Below, in pieces: positions 25,947 through 34,674 of a stretch of DNA of 64,000 nucleotides (positions are counted from its first letter, which is position 1; each line of letters begins with the position of its first letter). The DNA comes from Mediterraneibacter butyricigenes (GTDB taxonomy: Bacteria > Bacillota > Clostridia > Lachnospirales > Lachnospiraceae). The stretch spans positions 868,001 to 932,000 of the forward strand of contig NZ_BHGK01000001.1 in assembly GCF_003574295.1 (NCBI RefSeq), in the 5' to 3' direction. The position numbers and the translations under genes were made by a program. Under the pieces are notes generated by a model that saw only the letters and a list, made by a program, of their open reading frames with translations, did not search any database and was not told where the DNA came from.

Positions 25947-26117
25947 ATGGTAAACAGAAACGCCGACAATTATTGCCGACTCGGCAGGTGCATCGTGCCG
26001 TTTTTTCAACATGTCAAGTCTTATATCATACAATTTATAGCGAACCAGTTGCCGGAGACAGGGCTTATTATGCCTTGGCTTCGGCTTTTTGCGTTTGCCG
26101 GAAGGACGGTGGTTTGA
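25947..26117 (+). CDS. Small ORF in the leader, unknown or non-coding
   Basis: 56 codons starting with ATG 6 nt after GAAGGAGGAC, a good ribosome site. The predicted peptide begins MVNRNADNYCRLGRCIVPFF and ends LRLFAFAGRTVV. I recognise no domain. Two terminator-like hairpins lie inside it, so it may be a leader peptide whose translation affects the RNA structure, or the frame may be accidental within a structured leader. It lies about 100 nt before the secreted protein and in the same direction. Confidence 0.4.
   Translation: MVNRNADNYCRLGRCIVPFFQHVKSYIIQFIANQLPETGLIMPWLRLFAFAGRTVV
25982..26006 (+). terminator. Weak terminator-like hairpin 1 in the leader
   Basis: CGGCA, a 9-nt loop, TGCCG, then TTTTTT. 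The same CGGCA can instead pair in TGCCGA-C-TCGGCA just upstream, so two exclusive structures exist, as in attenuators. Confidence 0.45.
26051..26090 (+). terminator. Terminator-like hairpin 2 in the leader
   Basis: GCCGGAG pairs with CTTCGGC, then after a 2x2 internal loop AGGGC pairs with GCCTT around TTATTAT; five T residues follow. This is a stronger terminator than hairpin 1 and lies 129 nt before the secreted-protein ATG, so full-length transcription probably needs antitermination. Confidence 0.6.
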
Positions 26118-26218
26118 TATTGAAATCCTAACGCCCACCTGGAAACACATCTTTTCTCGGTATGTCAGCTACCGGAGAAAGAACCAAGCGGACAATTAAA
26201 AAAAGAGGAGGAACTGCT

Positions 26219-28027
26219 ATGAAGAAAAAACTATTAGCAATCTTGATCTGTCTTGTAATGGTAGTTGGATTGTTGCCAACCGTAGCCTTTGCCGCAGGAA
26301 ACTACAATCTGTATGTAGACGGCGAACAATTCACAAGCGAAAAGCTCTCCATTGCCTGTGGAGAAGGAACAGCAACCTATGACCCGGATACAGCAACTCT
26401 TACGCTGCACAATGCGACCATCGATAACGATATAATGGCGAATTACGGTATTAAAGCATCTATCCCCAACAGGTTGAAGATAAAGCTGACCGGAGCAAAC
26501 ACTATTACCCGAACTGATATCGGCGGAGGAGCGGGAATTTGCTCCGATAATGCAGTAGAAATCATTGGTGACGGAACATTGACAATCAATGTTAAGGGAG
26601 ATACTTATGATGGAATTTACACAGGCAATGACCTCAAAATTTCCGATAAAGCAACGGTTAAAATAAACTCTAAAGGCGGATTGGGCATCTCAGGCGAAGG
26701 AATTGTTGAGATTGATGGGGCAATTGTGGATTCTGCAGGTCTGTACGCCGGAATTGACACCTATGAGTTAAAGATTACAAACGGCGCCGATGTCACACTT
26801 AAGGCAACTTCTGAACATTGTAACGGAGCATTTATCAGGAAAGATAATGAAGGAAACGGTGGCAATATAGAGCTTATTGCATCCAAAGTCAAAGCAACAA
26901 GCTATTATCCCGGTCTGTATGCCGGAAACAATCTGACAGTTAACGGCGGCGAGGTAAGCTGTACCTCCACTGCAGACAGTGCCATATGGACAAAAGGCAA
27001 TATTTTGATTAAAGGCGGCGCCAAAGTAACCACTGACGGCAAATACCCGATGGGATGTGACGGATCTTTCACCGTAGAAGAAGCAGAGATCGATGCAAAG
27101 AATACGAATGAGAACAATATCCCTGCAATTTTCGATGAATGTGTGCCTGTAATTACGGATGGCTATCAACTGAACTATGCAAAAGCGGTAGACTCCGAAG
27201 GAACAGAAATCGACCTGCTTTCCAGCGGGACCCAATATTTTGCACTATATAAGAATGTTCATTTTATAACAAAGGCTGTCTATCCGGTTTCTTTCGTTGT
27301 AACGCCAGACGGTCTGACCAATGTTGTTGTTAAAGTGAATGGTCAGGAGGTTACCGGCTCTGTCAGTTTGGAAGCAGGAACTTATCCTATTGAGGTTACG
27401 GCGGATAACTGCGAAGCATACAGCGGCAATATAACAGTTACAGCCGATGCGGCAACGCACACGCAAACGATTGCAATGACTTATTTACCTGCCGACTACA
27501 CAAAGGTTGATGCAGCCATTGCCAAGGCAAATGCCTTGAAGAAGGACGAATACAAGGACTTTTCGGCGGTACAGACAGCGGTAGACGCTGTCGCCCGTGG
27601 TAAGAATATCACCGAACAGCGCGAAGTGGATGCAATGGCGAAAGCAATTGAAGATGCGATTGCAGTTCTGCAATACAAGGATGCGGACTACACAAAGGTT
27701 GATGCAGCCATTGCCAAAGCAAATGCCCTGAACAAGGATGACTACAAGGACTTCTCCGCTGTGGAAGCTGCCGTGAAGGCTGTTGTTCGAGACAAGAACA
27801 TTACTGAGCAATCCGAAGTGGATAAGATGGCAAAGGCTATTGAGGATGCCATTGCAGCTCTTGAGAAAAAGCCAGCCAGCGCCAAACCTGGAACATCCAA
27901 TAAGAGTACGCAGACCGGTGATCCCAGCAACATTGCACTGTGGATTACTCTGCTGTTTGCCAGCAGCGGTGCAGCCATTGCTACAACGACTGTAAGCAGA
28001 AAGAAAAAGCACAAAATCACCCCGTAA
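26219..28027 (+). CDS. Secreted surface protein with beta-helix-like region and two FIVAR-like repeats
   Basis: 602 residues from the ATG after GAGGAGGAACTGCT. A signal peptide (MKKKLLAILICLVMVVGLLP...AFA) is followed by repetitive beta-strand turns with Asn/Gly spacing to about residue 330, resembling right-handed beta-helix carbohydrate-binding proteins. A beta-sandwich-like segment comes next. Two near-identical helical repeats of about 64 residues begin YTKVDAAIAKANAL. The C-terminus has STQTGDPSN, a hydrophobic stretch and a basic tail (SRKKKHK), which looks like a degenerate sortase signal without LPxTG. Probably a wall- or membrane-anchored adhesin or glycan-binding protein; the ligand is unknown. 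Confidence 0.75.
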   Translation: MKKKLLAILICLVMVVGLLPTVAFAAGNYNLYVDGEQFTSEKLSIACGEGTATYDPDTATLTLHNATIDNDIMANYGIKASIPNRLKIKLTGANTITRTDIGGGAGICSDNAVEIIGDGTLTINVKGDTYDGIYTGNDLKISDKATVKINSKGGLGISGEGIVEIDGAIVDSAGLYAGIDTYELKITNGADVTLKATSEHCNGAFIRKDNEGNGGNIELIASKVKATSYYPGLYAGNNLTVNGGEVSCTSTADSAIWTKGNILIKGGAKVTTDGKYPMGCDGSFTVEEAEIDAKNTNENNIPAIFDECVPVITDGYQLNYAKAVDSEGTEIDLLSSGTQYFALYKNVHFITKAVYPVSFVVTPDGLTNVVVKVNGQEVTGSVSLEAGTYPIEVTADNCEAYSGNITVTADAATHTQTIAMTYLPADYTKVDAAIAKANALKKDEYKDFSAVQTAVDAVARGKNITEQREVDAMAKAIEDAIAVLQYKDADYTKVDAAIAKANALNKDDYKDFSAVEAAVKAVVRDKNITEQSEVDKMAKAIEDAIAALEKKPASAKPGTSNKSTQTGDPSNIALWITLLFASSGAAIATTTVSRKKKHKITP

Positions 28028-28157
28028 CCATACAGCGGAAAACGATTTTGGGTGTTTCTGCATTTCGGTGGGCAAATCGACAATTAGGCAGCAAAAAGGA
28101 GTTGTTGGCCTGAGATTTTTATTTCATTCAGGTAAAAATTTATACATCCAAACCATA

Positions 28158-28202
28158 AAAAACCAGCGGAGATTTCAACTCACCAAATCTCCACTGGTTT
28201 TT
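28158..28202. terminator. Bidirectional terminator between the surface protein and dapF
   Basis: An 18-nt arm AAAAACCAGCGGAGATTT faces AAATCTCCACTGGTTTTT across a 9-nt loop, with one mismatch. A and T runs on the two sides allow termination in both directions between the converging genes. Nothing else is seen in 28028-28286. Confidence 0.85.
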
Positions 28203-28286
28203 GGGTTATAGGACAAAACGTGTCTGCTCTGTTTTGCATTTTTCCTCATAGAATCGGAGATTTACAACGAAAAACAGATTATTTTT

Positions 28287-29129
28287 CTACATCTCATCCA
28301 GATTAATCTCTCCATCAAATACCACGGTTGCAGGACCGGTCATATAAACCGGATGTCCCTCTCCCTGCCACTCGATCTTCAACTCTCCGCCGAGAAGTTT
28401 TACTGTCACCTCATGCTCTGTCAGTCCATTCAAAATGCATGCCACTGCTGTCGCGCAGGCTCCGGTTCCACAGGCAAGTGTTTCTCCCGATCCACGTTCC
28501 CACACACGCATTTCCACTGTATTTCGATCCAGAACTTTTACAAACTCTGTATTAATCCGTTTCGGAAATCTTTCATGGTTTTCGAAAGATGGGCCTACTT
28601 TTTCAATATCCAGCCCTTTCACATCCTCGACAAACAGCACATCATGCGGATTTCCCATAGACACACCGGTGATTCGATATTCGATTCCATCTACAGTAAT
28701 CGGTTCATCGATCACACGATCATGTTCGGAAACAATCGGAATCTTCTCCGCTTCCAGGATGGGTTCTCCCATATCCACTTTTACCTGAAGAACTTTTCCG
28801 TCTTCCACCGTCAGATCCAGATATTTTATTCCCCCAAGGGTTTCCACGGAAATATGTTCCTGATCCGTCAAGCCATATTCATACACATATTTCGCCACAC
28901 AACGGATTCCGTTTCCGCACATTTCTCCACGGGAACCGTCCGCATTATACATCTTCATCTCAAAATCTGCCTTGTTGGACGGGCAAATCAGGATCAAACC
29001 ATCCGACCCGATCCCAAAATGGCGGTCACTGACTTTGATCGCTACTTCTGACGGATTCCACACCTGTTCCTCAAAACAGTTGACATATACATAATCATTT
29101 CCGATTCCATGCATCTTTGTAAATTTCAT
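28287..29129 (-). CDS. dapF: Diaminopimelate epimerase
   Basis: 280 residues. Both catalytic cysteines are present: GEMCGNGIRC and LACGTGACAT. It converts LL- to meso-diaminopimelate for lysine and peptidoglycan synthesis in the cytosol. It begins 2 nt after the symporter stop, so they form one leftward operon. Confidence 0.96.
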   Translation of the reverse strand: MKFTKMHGIGNDYVYVNCFEEQVWNPSEVAIKVSDRHFGIGSDGLILICPSNKADFEMKMYNADGSRGEMCGNGIRCVAKYVYEYGLTDQEHISVETLGGIKYLDLTVEDGKVLQVKVDMGEPILEAEKIPIVSEHDRVIDEPITVDGIEYRITGVSMGNPHDVLFVEDVKGLDIEKVGPSFENHERFPKRINTEFVKVLDRNTVEMRVWERGSGETLACGTGACATAVACILNGLTEHEVTVKLLGGELKIEWQGEGHPVYMTGPATVVFDGEINLDEM

Positions 29130-29131
29130 GA

Positions 29132-30652
29132 TTACTTTTCCTTTCCATAACCCAGATCCGGATTCTCATAATCTCCTCTTTGCTTTTTCTTCTCCACATA
29201 GGTACCCCAGACATTTGCTTCATCTTCGATTCCTACAGTTGCCGGATCAAAGAGTGGATCCAGACCAAGATTTTTCTGTTTCTCATAGTCTTTCACAATT
29301 GCAATCACCTTCGGGGTCAGCAGAAGGATTCCAAAAGTATTGACCCAGAGCATACATCCAACTCCGATATCACCCATTGGCCAGATCGTATCTCCGTCGA
29401 TCAGGATTCCAAACATACAGAATACCAGAAACAGGATTCTTACAAAAGTTACCACCCATTTTCTCTCTCCAAACAGGAATTTACAGGTGGATTCCAATTG
29501 ATAGGAATAAGACAGCATCGTAGTAAAAATAAAGACAAACAGCATGATCGCCAGAAGAATTGCTCCCGCTTTTCCAACTGTCACAGACATTGCTTCCTGC
29601 ATGAAGGCAATTCCATACTGAACTCCCGGTAATTTTTCTACCAGCAGCACTTTTCCTGCGCCGTCCGCCGCCACGTTATAGGTTCCCGCAAGTAATACAG
29701 AAATTCCGGTACAGGTGCAGACCAACAATGTATCAATATAAACAGAAAATCCCTGTACCAGCCCCTGTTTTACCGGATGGGACGTATCCGATGTGGATGA
29801 GATCAGCGGACTCATTCCGTTACCGGCATCATTGGAGAAGAATCCACGTTTGATTCCCCATGCCAGAGCAGAACCCACAATTCCTCCGAATACTGCATCT
29901 TTTCCAAATGCACTGGCAAAAATCGAGCCGAATACCGCTGGAACCTGATCGATATTTACCACAAGAATGATGATCGTAATGATAAAATAAATGCCACACA
30001 TGATCGGAGCCAATAGCTCTGCCACCTGGCCGATTCGCTTGATTCCACCCATGGTTACGATTCCAACGATCACAGTCATGAGAATTCCAACAAATAAAAA
30101 GGAGATCCCAAACGCTCCGTTTACCGCCGTTGCTGCCGTCTGAGTCTGCATCGCCGGAAGCAGAAATCCCGGTCCGATAAATACCGCAATACAGAACAGC
30201 ACCGCCAGAGTTTTTCCCAGCGTCTTATTCTTGATTCCATTGGACAGATAAAAAGCCGGTCCTCCGGTCAGTTCTCCTAAATTTCTGGTCTTATAGGCCT
30301 GTCCCAGAATACACTCTACCATTCCGGTAGATGCTCCGAGAATCGCAGTGACCCACATCCAGAACAACGCGCCCGGGCCTCCCATAAATACAGCCGTTGC
30401 CGTACCGGCGATGTTTCCGGTTCCCACCCGGCCACCTACCGTTGTCGCAAAAGCCTGAAAAGACGAAAGACCGGTATCTTCTTTGTTGTCTCCTTTTTCC
30501 AGAAGACAGTTTACCATGTCTTTCAGCCGGCGCACCTGCATCCCTTTCAACCTGACAGTAAACCACAATGCAGCAAACATCAGGAACACGCACATTACCG
30601 GATGCCAGATAATGTCATTGACCTTGTTCATAACAGTTACAAATACTTCCAT
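29132..30652 (-). CDS. Sodium:alanine/glycine symporter, AGCS family
   Basis: 506 residues with 10-11 membrane helices. Family motifs include TVGGRVGTGNIAGTATAVFMGGPGALFWMWV (start of the conserved core, about residues 70-100) and NDAGNGMSPLISS. It imports alanine, glycine or a related amino acid with Na+. Pairing with dapF is an unusual but tight neighbour; the substrate could be an amino acid of wall metabolism (inference). A second, less similar AGCS gene lies near the right end of the window. Confidence 0.92.
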   Translation of the reverse strand: MEVFVTVMNKVNDIIWHPVMCVFLMFAALWFTVRLKGMQVRRLKDMVNCLLEKGDNKEDTGLSSFQAFATTVGGRVGTGNIAGTATAVFMGGPGALFWMWVTAILGASTGMVECILGQAYKTRNLGELTGGPAFYLSNGIKNKTLGKTLAVLFCIAVFIGPGFLLPAMQTQTAATAVNGAFGISFLFVGILMTVIVGIVTMGGIKRIGQVAELLAPIMCGIYFIITIIILVVNIDQVPAVFGSIFASAFGKDAVFGGIVGSALAWGIKRGFFSNDAGNGMSPLISSTSDTSHPVKQGLVQGFSVYIDTLLVCTCTGISVLLAGTYNVAADGAGKVLLVEKLPGVQYGIAFMQEAMSVTVGKAGAILLAIMLFVFIFTTMLSYSYQLESTCKFLFGERKWVVTFVRILFLVFCMFGILIDGDTIWPMGDIGVGCMLWVNTFGILLLTPKVIAIVKDYEKQKNLGLDPLFDPATVGIEDEANVWGTYVEKKKQRGDYENPDLGYGKEK

Positions 30653-30719
30653 GTTTCCCCAACTTTCCTTTGTATTTTCGTATTTTTATATACACAAAGG
30701 ACAGTATAACACATTTTTT

Positions 30720-31268
30720 CTATTCTGACATGATCGTCAGGATCATTTGTGCGGTTTCTATCATGCTGGTTCCTGTATCCATACTGTTTTTCTGCAGATA
30801 CCGATGTGCTTCCTCTTCTGTCATACCATTTCGCTCCATCAGAAGACCTTTGGCCTGATTAATGATCTCCCGTTGTTTCGGATCCCGGTTCTTTAAAGCT
30901 TCCCTGCGTTTTTTTCTCCTTCGTCTCATGGTCTGCAGGATCATTTCCAGAGTATTGACCAGATCGTACACTTTGATCGGCATGGGAAGTCCGACCACCC
31001 CTTCTTCCAGTCCGTCTCCCCATTTATCCGCTGATGCGATCAGCAGAAGTTGGAAAGAATCCGGAAGATAGTCTCTGATATCACTGTACATCATATCAGA
31101 GAGTCGATATCCACACACGATCACTCCATCGTCCAATGTATCCACATAGTGCAGAGCCTGGGCACCTGTCGTTGTGACAGCCAGCACATCAAATCCGCTT
31201 CTTACCAGAATGTTCCGGATATTTGTTGCAATCTCTTTTTTGGGGAATACAACAATGATATTGCTCAA
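30720..31268 (-). CDS. ANTAR-domain response regulator, NitR/NasT-like
   Basis: 182 residues. An N-terminal pseudo-receiver domain is followed by a Lys/Arg-rich coiled coil (about 112-125) and a C-terminal ANTAR domain (INQAKGLLMERNGMTEEEAHRYLQ). ANTAR proteins bind paired RNA hairpins and prevent termination. The start codon is TTG, 8 nt after AGGAGG. It lies 46 nt after glnA, the arrangement described for Clostridium glnA-nitR, where NitR controls nitrogen-assimilation genes by antitermination. The hairpins in the glnA leader are a plausible target. Confidence 0.85.
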   Translation of the reverse strand: MSNIIVVFPKKEIATNIRNILVRSGFDVLAVTTTGAQALHYVDTLDDGVIVCGYRLSDMMYSDIRDYLPDSFQLLLIASADKWGDGLEEGVVGLPMPIKVYDLVNTLEMILQTMRRRRKKRREALKNRDPKQREIINQAKGLLMERNGMTEEEAHRYLQKNSMDTGTSMIETAQMILTIMSE

Positions 31269-31314
31269 GCTTCACACCTCCTGTCACTTTTCTTTGTTTC
31301 CGTCACAGGAGATG

Positions 31315-32646
31315 CTACATTTTATGTAAGTATTGGTCGATCTCCCACTGGGTGATCTGCTGCTGATACTCTCTGTATTTTTCCCGATAGGATTCGATCA
31401 GTTTTGTGGAAAGATCTTCTCCCAGCACCTTGCAGATCAACTCATCCTTTTCCAGTTCATCCACTGCTTCTGCCAGTGTCATCGGTAATTTTTCCAGACC
31501 CAGAGCCTGTCGTTCTTCTTCTGACATCTCAAAAATATTCAGATCCACACTCTCGGGCGGCATAATCTGATTGCGAATTCCATCCATTCCCGCTTCCAGA
31601 AGCACTGCCAGTGCCAGATAGGGATTGGCAGTCGCATCCGGACTTCTCAGTTCGATTCTGGTTTCCTCCCCGTCAACCGCCGGAATCCGGATCAGCGGAC
31701 TTCGATTCTGCATGGACCACGCAATATATACCGGTGCTTCATATCCCGGTACAAATCTCTTATAAGAATTTACCGTCGGATTAGTCAGGCAGGTAATCGC
31801 CTTCATATGCTTCAACAAACCTCCGATAAAATAATACGCTTCCCGGCTCAGGCCGTTCTTGTCTTCCGGATCCTGGAAAATGTTTTTACCGTTCTTCGAA
31901 AGCGACATATTGATATGCATTCCCGATCCGTTGACTCCCGCCTTCGGTTTCGGCATAAATGTAGCATGAAGACCATGACGTTTTGCGATCATTTTTACCA
32001 CCAGCTTAAAGGTCATGATATTGTCCGCCGTTGTCAGGGCATCATCATATTTAAAATCCACTTCATGCTGCGCCGGTGCGCCCTCGTGATGGGAAGCCTC
32101 AACCTCGAATCCCATATCTTCCAGAGTCAGCACAATATCTCTTCTTGCATTTTCCCCCAGATCCAGAGGACCCATATCAAAATATCCAGCCTTTTCATGT
32201 GTCAGTGTCGTCGGCATACCATCTTCATCGGTATGGAACAGGAAAAATTCACACTCCGGTCCCACATTCAGAGTATAGCCTTCCTCTGCCGCTTTCTGGA
32301 TCGCACATTTCAGGATATTTCTCGGATCACTTTCATAATGGTGTCCGTCCGGGCGATGGACATCACAGATCAGGCGCGCCACCTTTCCCTGCTGAGGTCT
32401 CCACGGAAAAATCTCAAAGGTACGGATATCCGGGAACAGGTACATGTCCGACTCTTCAATCTTCGCAAAGCCCTCGATCGCAGCCCCATCAAACATGCAG
32501 CCTTTCTCCAGCGCTTTCTGAAGCTGTCCAGGTGTGATCGCCACATTTTTCATCATCCCCCAGATGTCTGTGAACTGTAACCGGATAAATCCAATATCCT
32601 CTTCCTCGATCATTTCAAATATATCTTCTCGTGTATAGTTTCGCAT
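31315..32646 (-). CDS. glnA: Glutamine synthetase type I
   Basis: 443 residues from the ATG preceded by AAGGAGGTTTACC; a longer upstream reading would run through the leader. This is the short GSI-alpha length. Conserved parts include the GFAKIEESDMYLFPD segment, GPECEFFLF, NGSGMHIN and the RSPLIRIPA stretch. It makes glutamine from glutamate and ammonia. A consensus promoter and a structured 5' leader precede it, and the ANTAR regulator follows. Confidence 0.97.
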   Translation of the reverse strand: MRNYTREDIFEMIEEEDIGFIRLQFTDIWGMMKNVAITPGQLQKALEKGCMFDGAAIEGFAKIEESDMYLFPDIRTFEIFPWRPQQGKVARLICDVHRPDGHHYESDPRNILKCAIQKAAEEGYTLNVGPECEFFLFHTDEDGMPTTLTHEKAGYFDMGPLDLGENARRDIVLTLEDMGFEVEASHHEGAPAQHEVDFKYDDALTTADNIMTFKLVVKMIAKRHGLHATFMPKPKAGVNGSGMHINMSLSKNGKNIFQDPEDKNGLSREAYYFIGGLLKHMKAITCLTNPTVNSYKRFVPGYEAPVYIAWSMQNRSPLIRIPAVDGEETRIELRSPDATANPYLALAVLLEAGMDGIRNQIMPPESVDLNIFEMSEEERQALGLEKLPMTLAEAVDELEKDELICKVLGEDLSTKLIESYREKYREYQQQITQWEIDQYLHKM

Positions 32647-32685
32647 GGTAAACCTCCTTGACATTGACCTTGTGTTCTTGTATGC

Positions 32686-32762
32686 CCGGCAAAGAAAAAA
32701 AATTGTATGCAATTGCCGGATAAAATGACAAAAAGGCGCTCTCATCCATTGAAAACGCCTTT
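32686..32762 (-). promoter_or_regulatory. glnA leader with two hairpins, possible ANTAR target
   Basis: Read leftward, the first hairpin has a 12-bp stem (AAAGGCGTTTTC with GAGAGCGCCTTT, two G-U pairs), loop AATGGAT, and TTTTTG at its 3' side. The second pairs CCGGCAA with TTGCCGG over a 20-nt loop that holds a small ATTG/CAAT hairpin. ANTAR targets are usually paired hairpins with A and G at fixed loop positions; the first loop fits only approximately. Attenuation of glnA by this leader is inference. Confidence 0.5.
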
Positions 32763-32773
32763 GTTTGTCCCTT

Positions 32774-32802
32774 ATTATAGCCATTCCGTTATAGTTTGTC
32801 AA
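32774..32802 (-). promoter_or_regulatory. Consensus sigma-A promoter of glnA
   Basis: TTGACA (32797-32802), 17 bp, TATAAT (32774-32779) on the minus strand, immediately after the deacetylase stop. A perfect match to consensus; the 5' leader would be about 120 nt. Confidence 0.85.
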
Positions 32803-32805
32803 TTC

Positions 32806-33558
32806 TCATCTTTCATCAGAAATCTGCCGTCCCGCCGGATCCATATGATAATTTTCCCGATAGATCAGTTCCGAAATCGGTACGATCTCATATCCCTTTT
32901 CTTTCAGTCCCCGGATCACAGATTCCAGCGCATCGGCCGTATATTTTGCTCCGTTATGACAGAGAATGATGGAGCCGTTTCGTAGATTTTTATGCTCCAG
33001 AATGGTCTGAATCACGCTGTCTGTTCCGTAATTTTTCCAGTCCAGACTGTCCACGTCCCATTGAATCGGATAATATCCGCACTCTTTTGCCGTCAGGATC
33101 ACCTGATCATCATAATCTCCGTAAGGCGGTCGGAACAGTTCCATCTCCACCCCCGTCAGCTCTTTCACCTCTTCATGCACCTTCATCAGTTCTTCTTTCT
33201 GTTCTTCTTTCGATAACTGACTCATGTTTTTATGAGTTTCACTGTGATTTCCCAGGTCATGCCCCGCCGCTTTGATTGCCTTTACATCTTCCGGGTACTC
33301 ACTGACCCATCCACCGGTCATAAAAAAGGTTACATGGACTTTTTCCTTTTTCAGAATATCCAGGATTTTCTGTGTGTCCTCATTACCCCAGGCTGCGTCA
33401 AATGACAACGCCACCTTCTTCTCTTCCGTCTCCACCGAATAGATCGGCAATTCCCTTCCACTGACATTTGCCGTCACTCTCGCCAGAGAAGAAAGATATC
33501 TTAAGGAACCCGCCACGACCACAAGTGCCGCCAGAATAACCAGACTATATTTTTTCAT
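32806..33558 (-). CDS. Polysaccharide deacetylase, PdaB/CE4 family
   Basis: 250 residues from the ATG after AGGAGATCT; an earlier in-frame TTG is less likely. An N-terminal membrane helix (YSLVILAALVVVAGSL) anchors it. NodB-domain motifs are seen: SFDAAWGNEDT (catalytic Asp region), HSETHK (metal His pair) and RPPYGDYDD. The VALSFDAAWG form is typical of PdaB, a sporulation-linked deacetylase of Firmicutes. It probably acts on peptidoglycan or a related glycan outside the membrane. Confidence 0.85.
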   Translation of the reverse strand: MKKYSLVILAALVVVAGSLRYLSSLARVTANVSGRELPIYSVETEEKKVALSFDAAWGNEDTQKILDILKKEKVHVTFFMTGGWVSEYPEDVKAIKAAGHDLGNHSETHKNMSQLSKEEQKEELMKVHEEVKELTGVEMELFRPPYGDYDDQVILTAKECGYYPIQWDVDSLDWKNYGTDSVIQTILEHKNLRNGSIILCHNGAKYTADALESVIRGLKEKGYEIVPISELIYRENYHMDPAGRQISDER

Positions 33559-33692
33559 AGATCTCCTGATCTTATTTCTTCTATCCAATATATGCCGGAT
33601 TCTTTCTCGAAATGTCTGAAACCATCCTGCAACTTTTCCCTGCTACAAATGGATTCTTTATCTTATTTCATTTTGTCTGGATTATTTCCGGA

Positions 33693-34640
33693 TTAATTGA
33701 AATATACCAGCTCCGGTACCGGATCCGCCGGTTCTACGCTGATTGCCTTCAATACCGGACCTCTGCCTCTGTAAACCGATACATGGCGGAAAGTTACTTT
33801 TGCCCGGACTTTCACCCATTCTCCCGGTTTGAGAGAAGGTGCATCCTCATAATCGCAAAGATATCCGATAAACGAGGTATCATCCGCACAACAGGTCATG
33901 GCCATACGTCCCGGCATAATATATTTCGGCGGGAATCCCTTTGGTTTCATTGCTCTCGCAATAATCTCTACCACTTTTCCCTTGTAACGATCCGGGTGAT
34001 CCATCATATCCACATACCAGATTCCATAATCTTCATTCGGAATCTGAATCACCGGTGCATCCAGATCAAACGGTACGCTGTCCGCAAAGATATTCTCAAT
34101 CTCGCCCTGATCATTTTCAAAGACAACTTCTGCTTGCGGGCTGACTACCTTTACACTTCTTCGATATCCTGCCAGCGGCTTTACATCGGTACAACGGTTA
34201 AATACCACCAGTTCCGAATCTCTGACCATTTCCACAAACAGCGGTTTTAAATTCATCATATACACCTCAAAGGTGCTGGCATCCACTGTGGTCAGCTTCT
34301 GGGCAATCCCCCAGCCTTCCGGCAGAGTCAGTGCCTCAAATTCACTGACTTTCCACATTCCGTTGTATTCTACCACAACACGTTCCGGATGGTAGGTATC
34401 TTCCAATTCCTGCAGCCATTCCTCGGTCAGATCTTCCTGATCTTCCACTGTCAGGATCTTTACTCCGTATTTTGCAAACTGTTTTTCATCAAACTCTTCT
34501 TCTCCCTCTTCGCAGAGGATCAGAAGCGTAGTTCCGTCTACCTGAAAATAATCCTGCTGCAGGGTAAATTTCAGAAACTGAGATTTTCCGCTGTCCAGAA
34601 ATCCTGTCATCAGATACAGCATTACTCTTGGTTCATCCAT
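33693..34640 (-). CDS. CobW-like GTPase fused to a DUF1980/YcgQ-C-like domain
   Basis: 315 residues. The N-terminal half starts with a P-loop, LMTGFLDSGKSQFLK (about 10-24), like CobW/COG0523 proteins, but the CxCC metal motif is missing. From about residue 200 the sequence (MDHPDRYKGKVVEIIARAM, then MTCCADDTSFIGYLC, then LKPGEWVKVRAKV) resembles the C-terminal domain of the TIGR03943/YcgQ permease-associated proteins of zinc-responsive loci. The transmembrane part of YcgQ is absent. It probably works with the adjacent His-rich CobW protein in metal delivery. The domain reading is from memory of motifs. Confidence 0.7.
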   Translation of the reverse strand: MDEPRVMLYLMTGFLDSGKSQFLKFTLQQDYFQVDGTTLLILCEEGEEEFDEKQFAKYGVKILTVEDQEDLTEEWLQELEDTYHPERVVVEYNGMWKVSEFEALTLPEGWGIAQKLTTVDASTFEVYMMNLKPLFVEMVRDSELVVFNRCTDVKPLAGYRRSVKVVSPQAEVVFENDQGEIENIFADSVPFDLDAPVIQIPNEDYGIWYVDMMDHPDRYKGKVVEIIARAMKPKGFPPKYIMPGRMAMTCCADDTSFIGYLCDYEDAPSLKPGEWVKVRAKVTFRHVSVYRGRGPVLKAISVEPADPVPELVYFN

Positions 34641-34674
34641 AGTCCTTTTCCTTTTCTTTCTATAATCAGATTAA

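Noticed and set aside
25926-26150. Leftward 74-codon frame in the surface-protein leader
   Set aside because: It has no convincing ribosome site, Lys/Arg/Pro-rich composition and is antisense to the structured leader.
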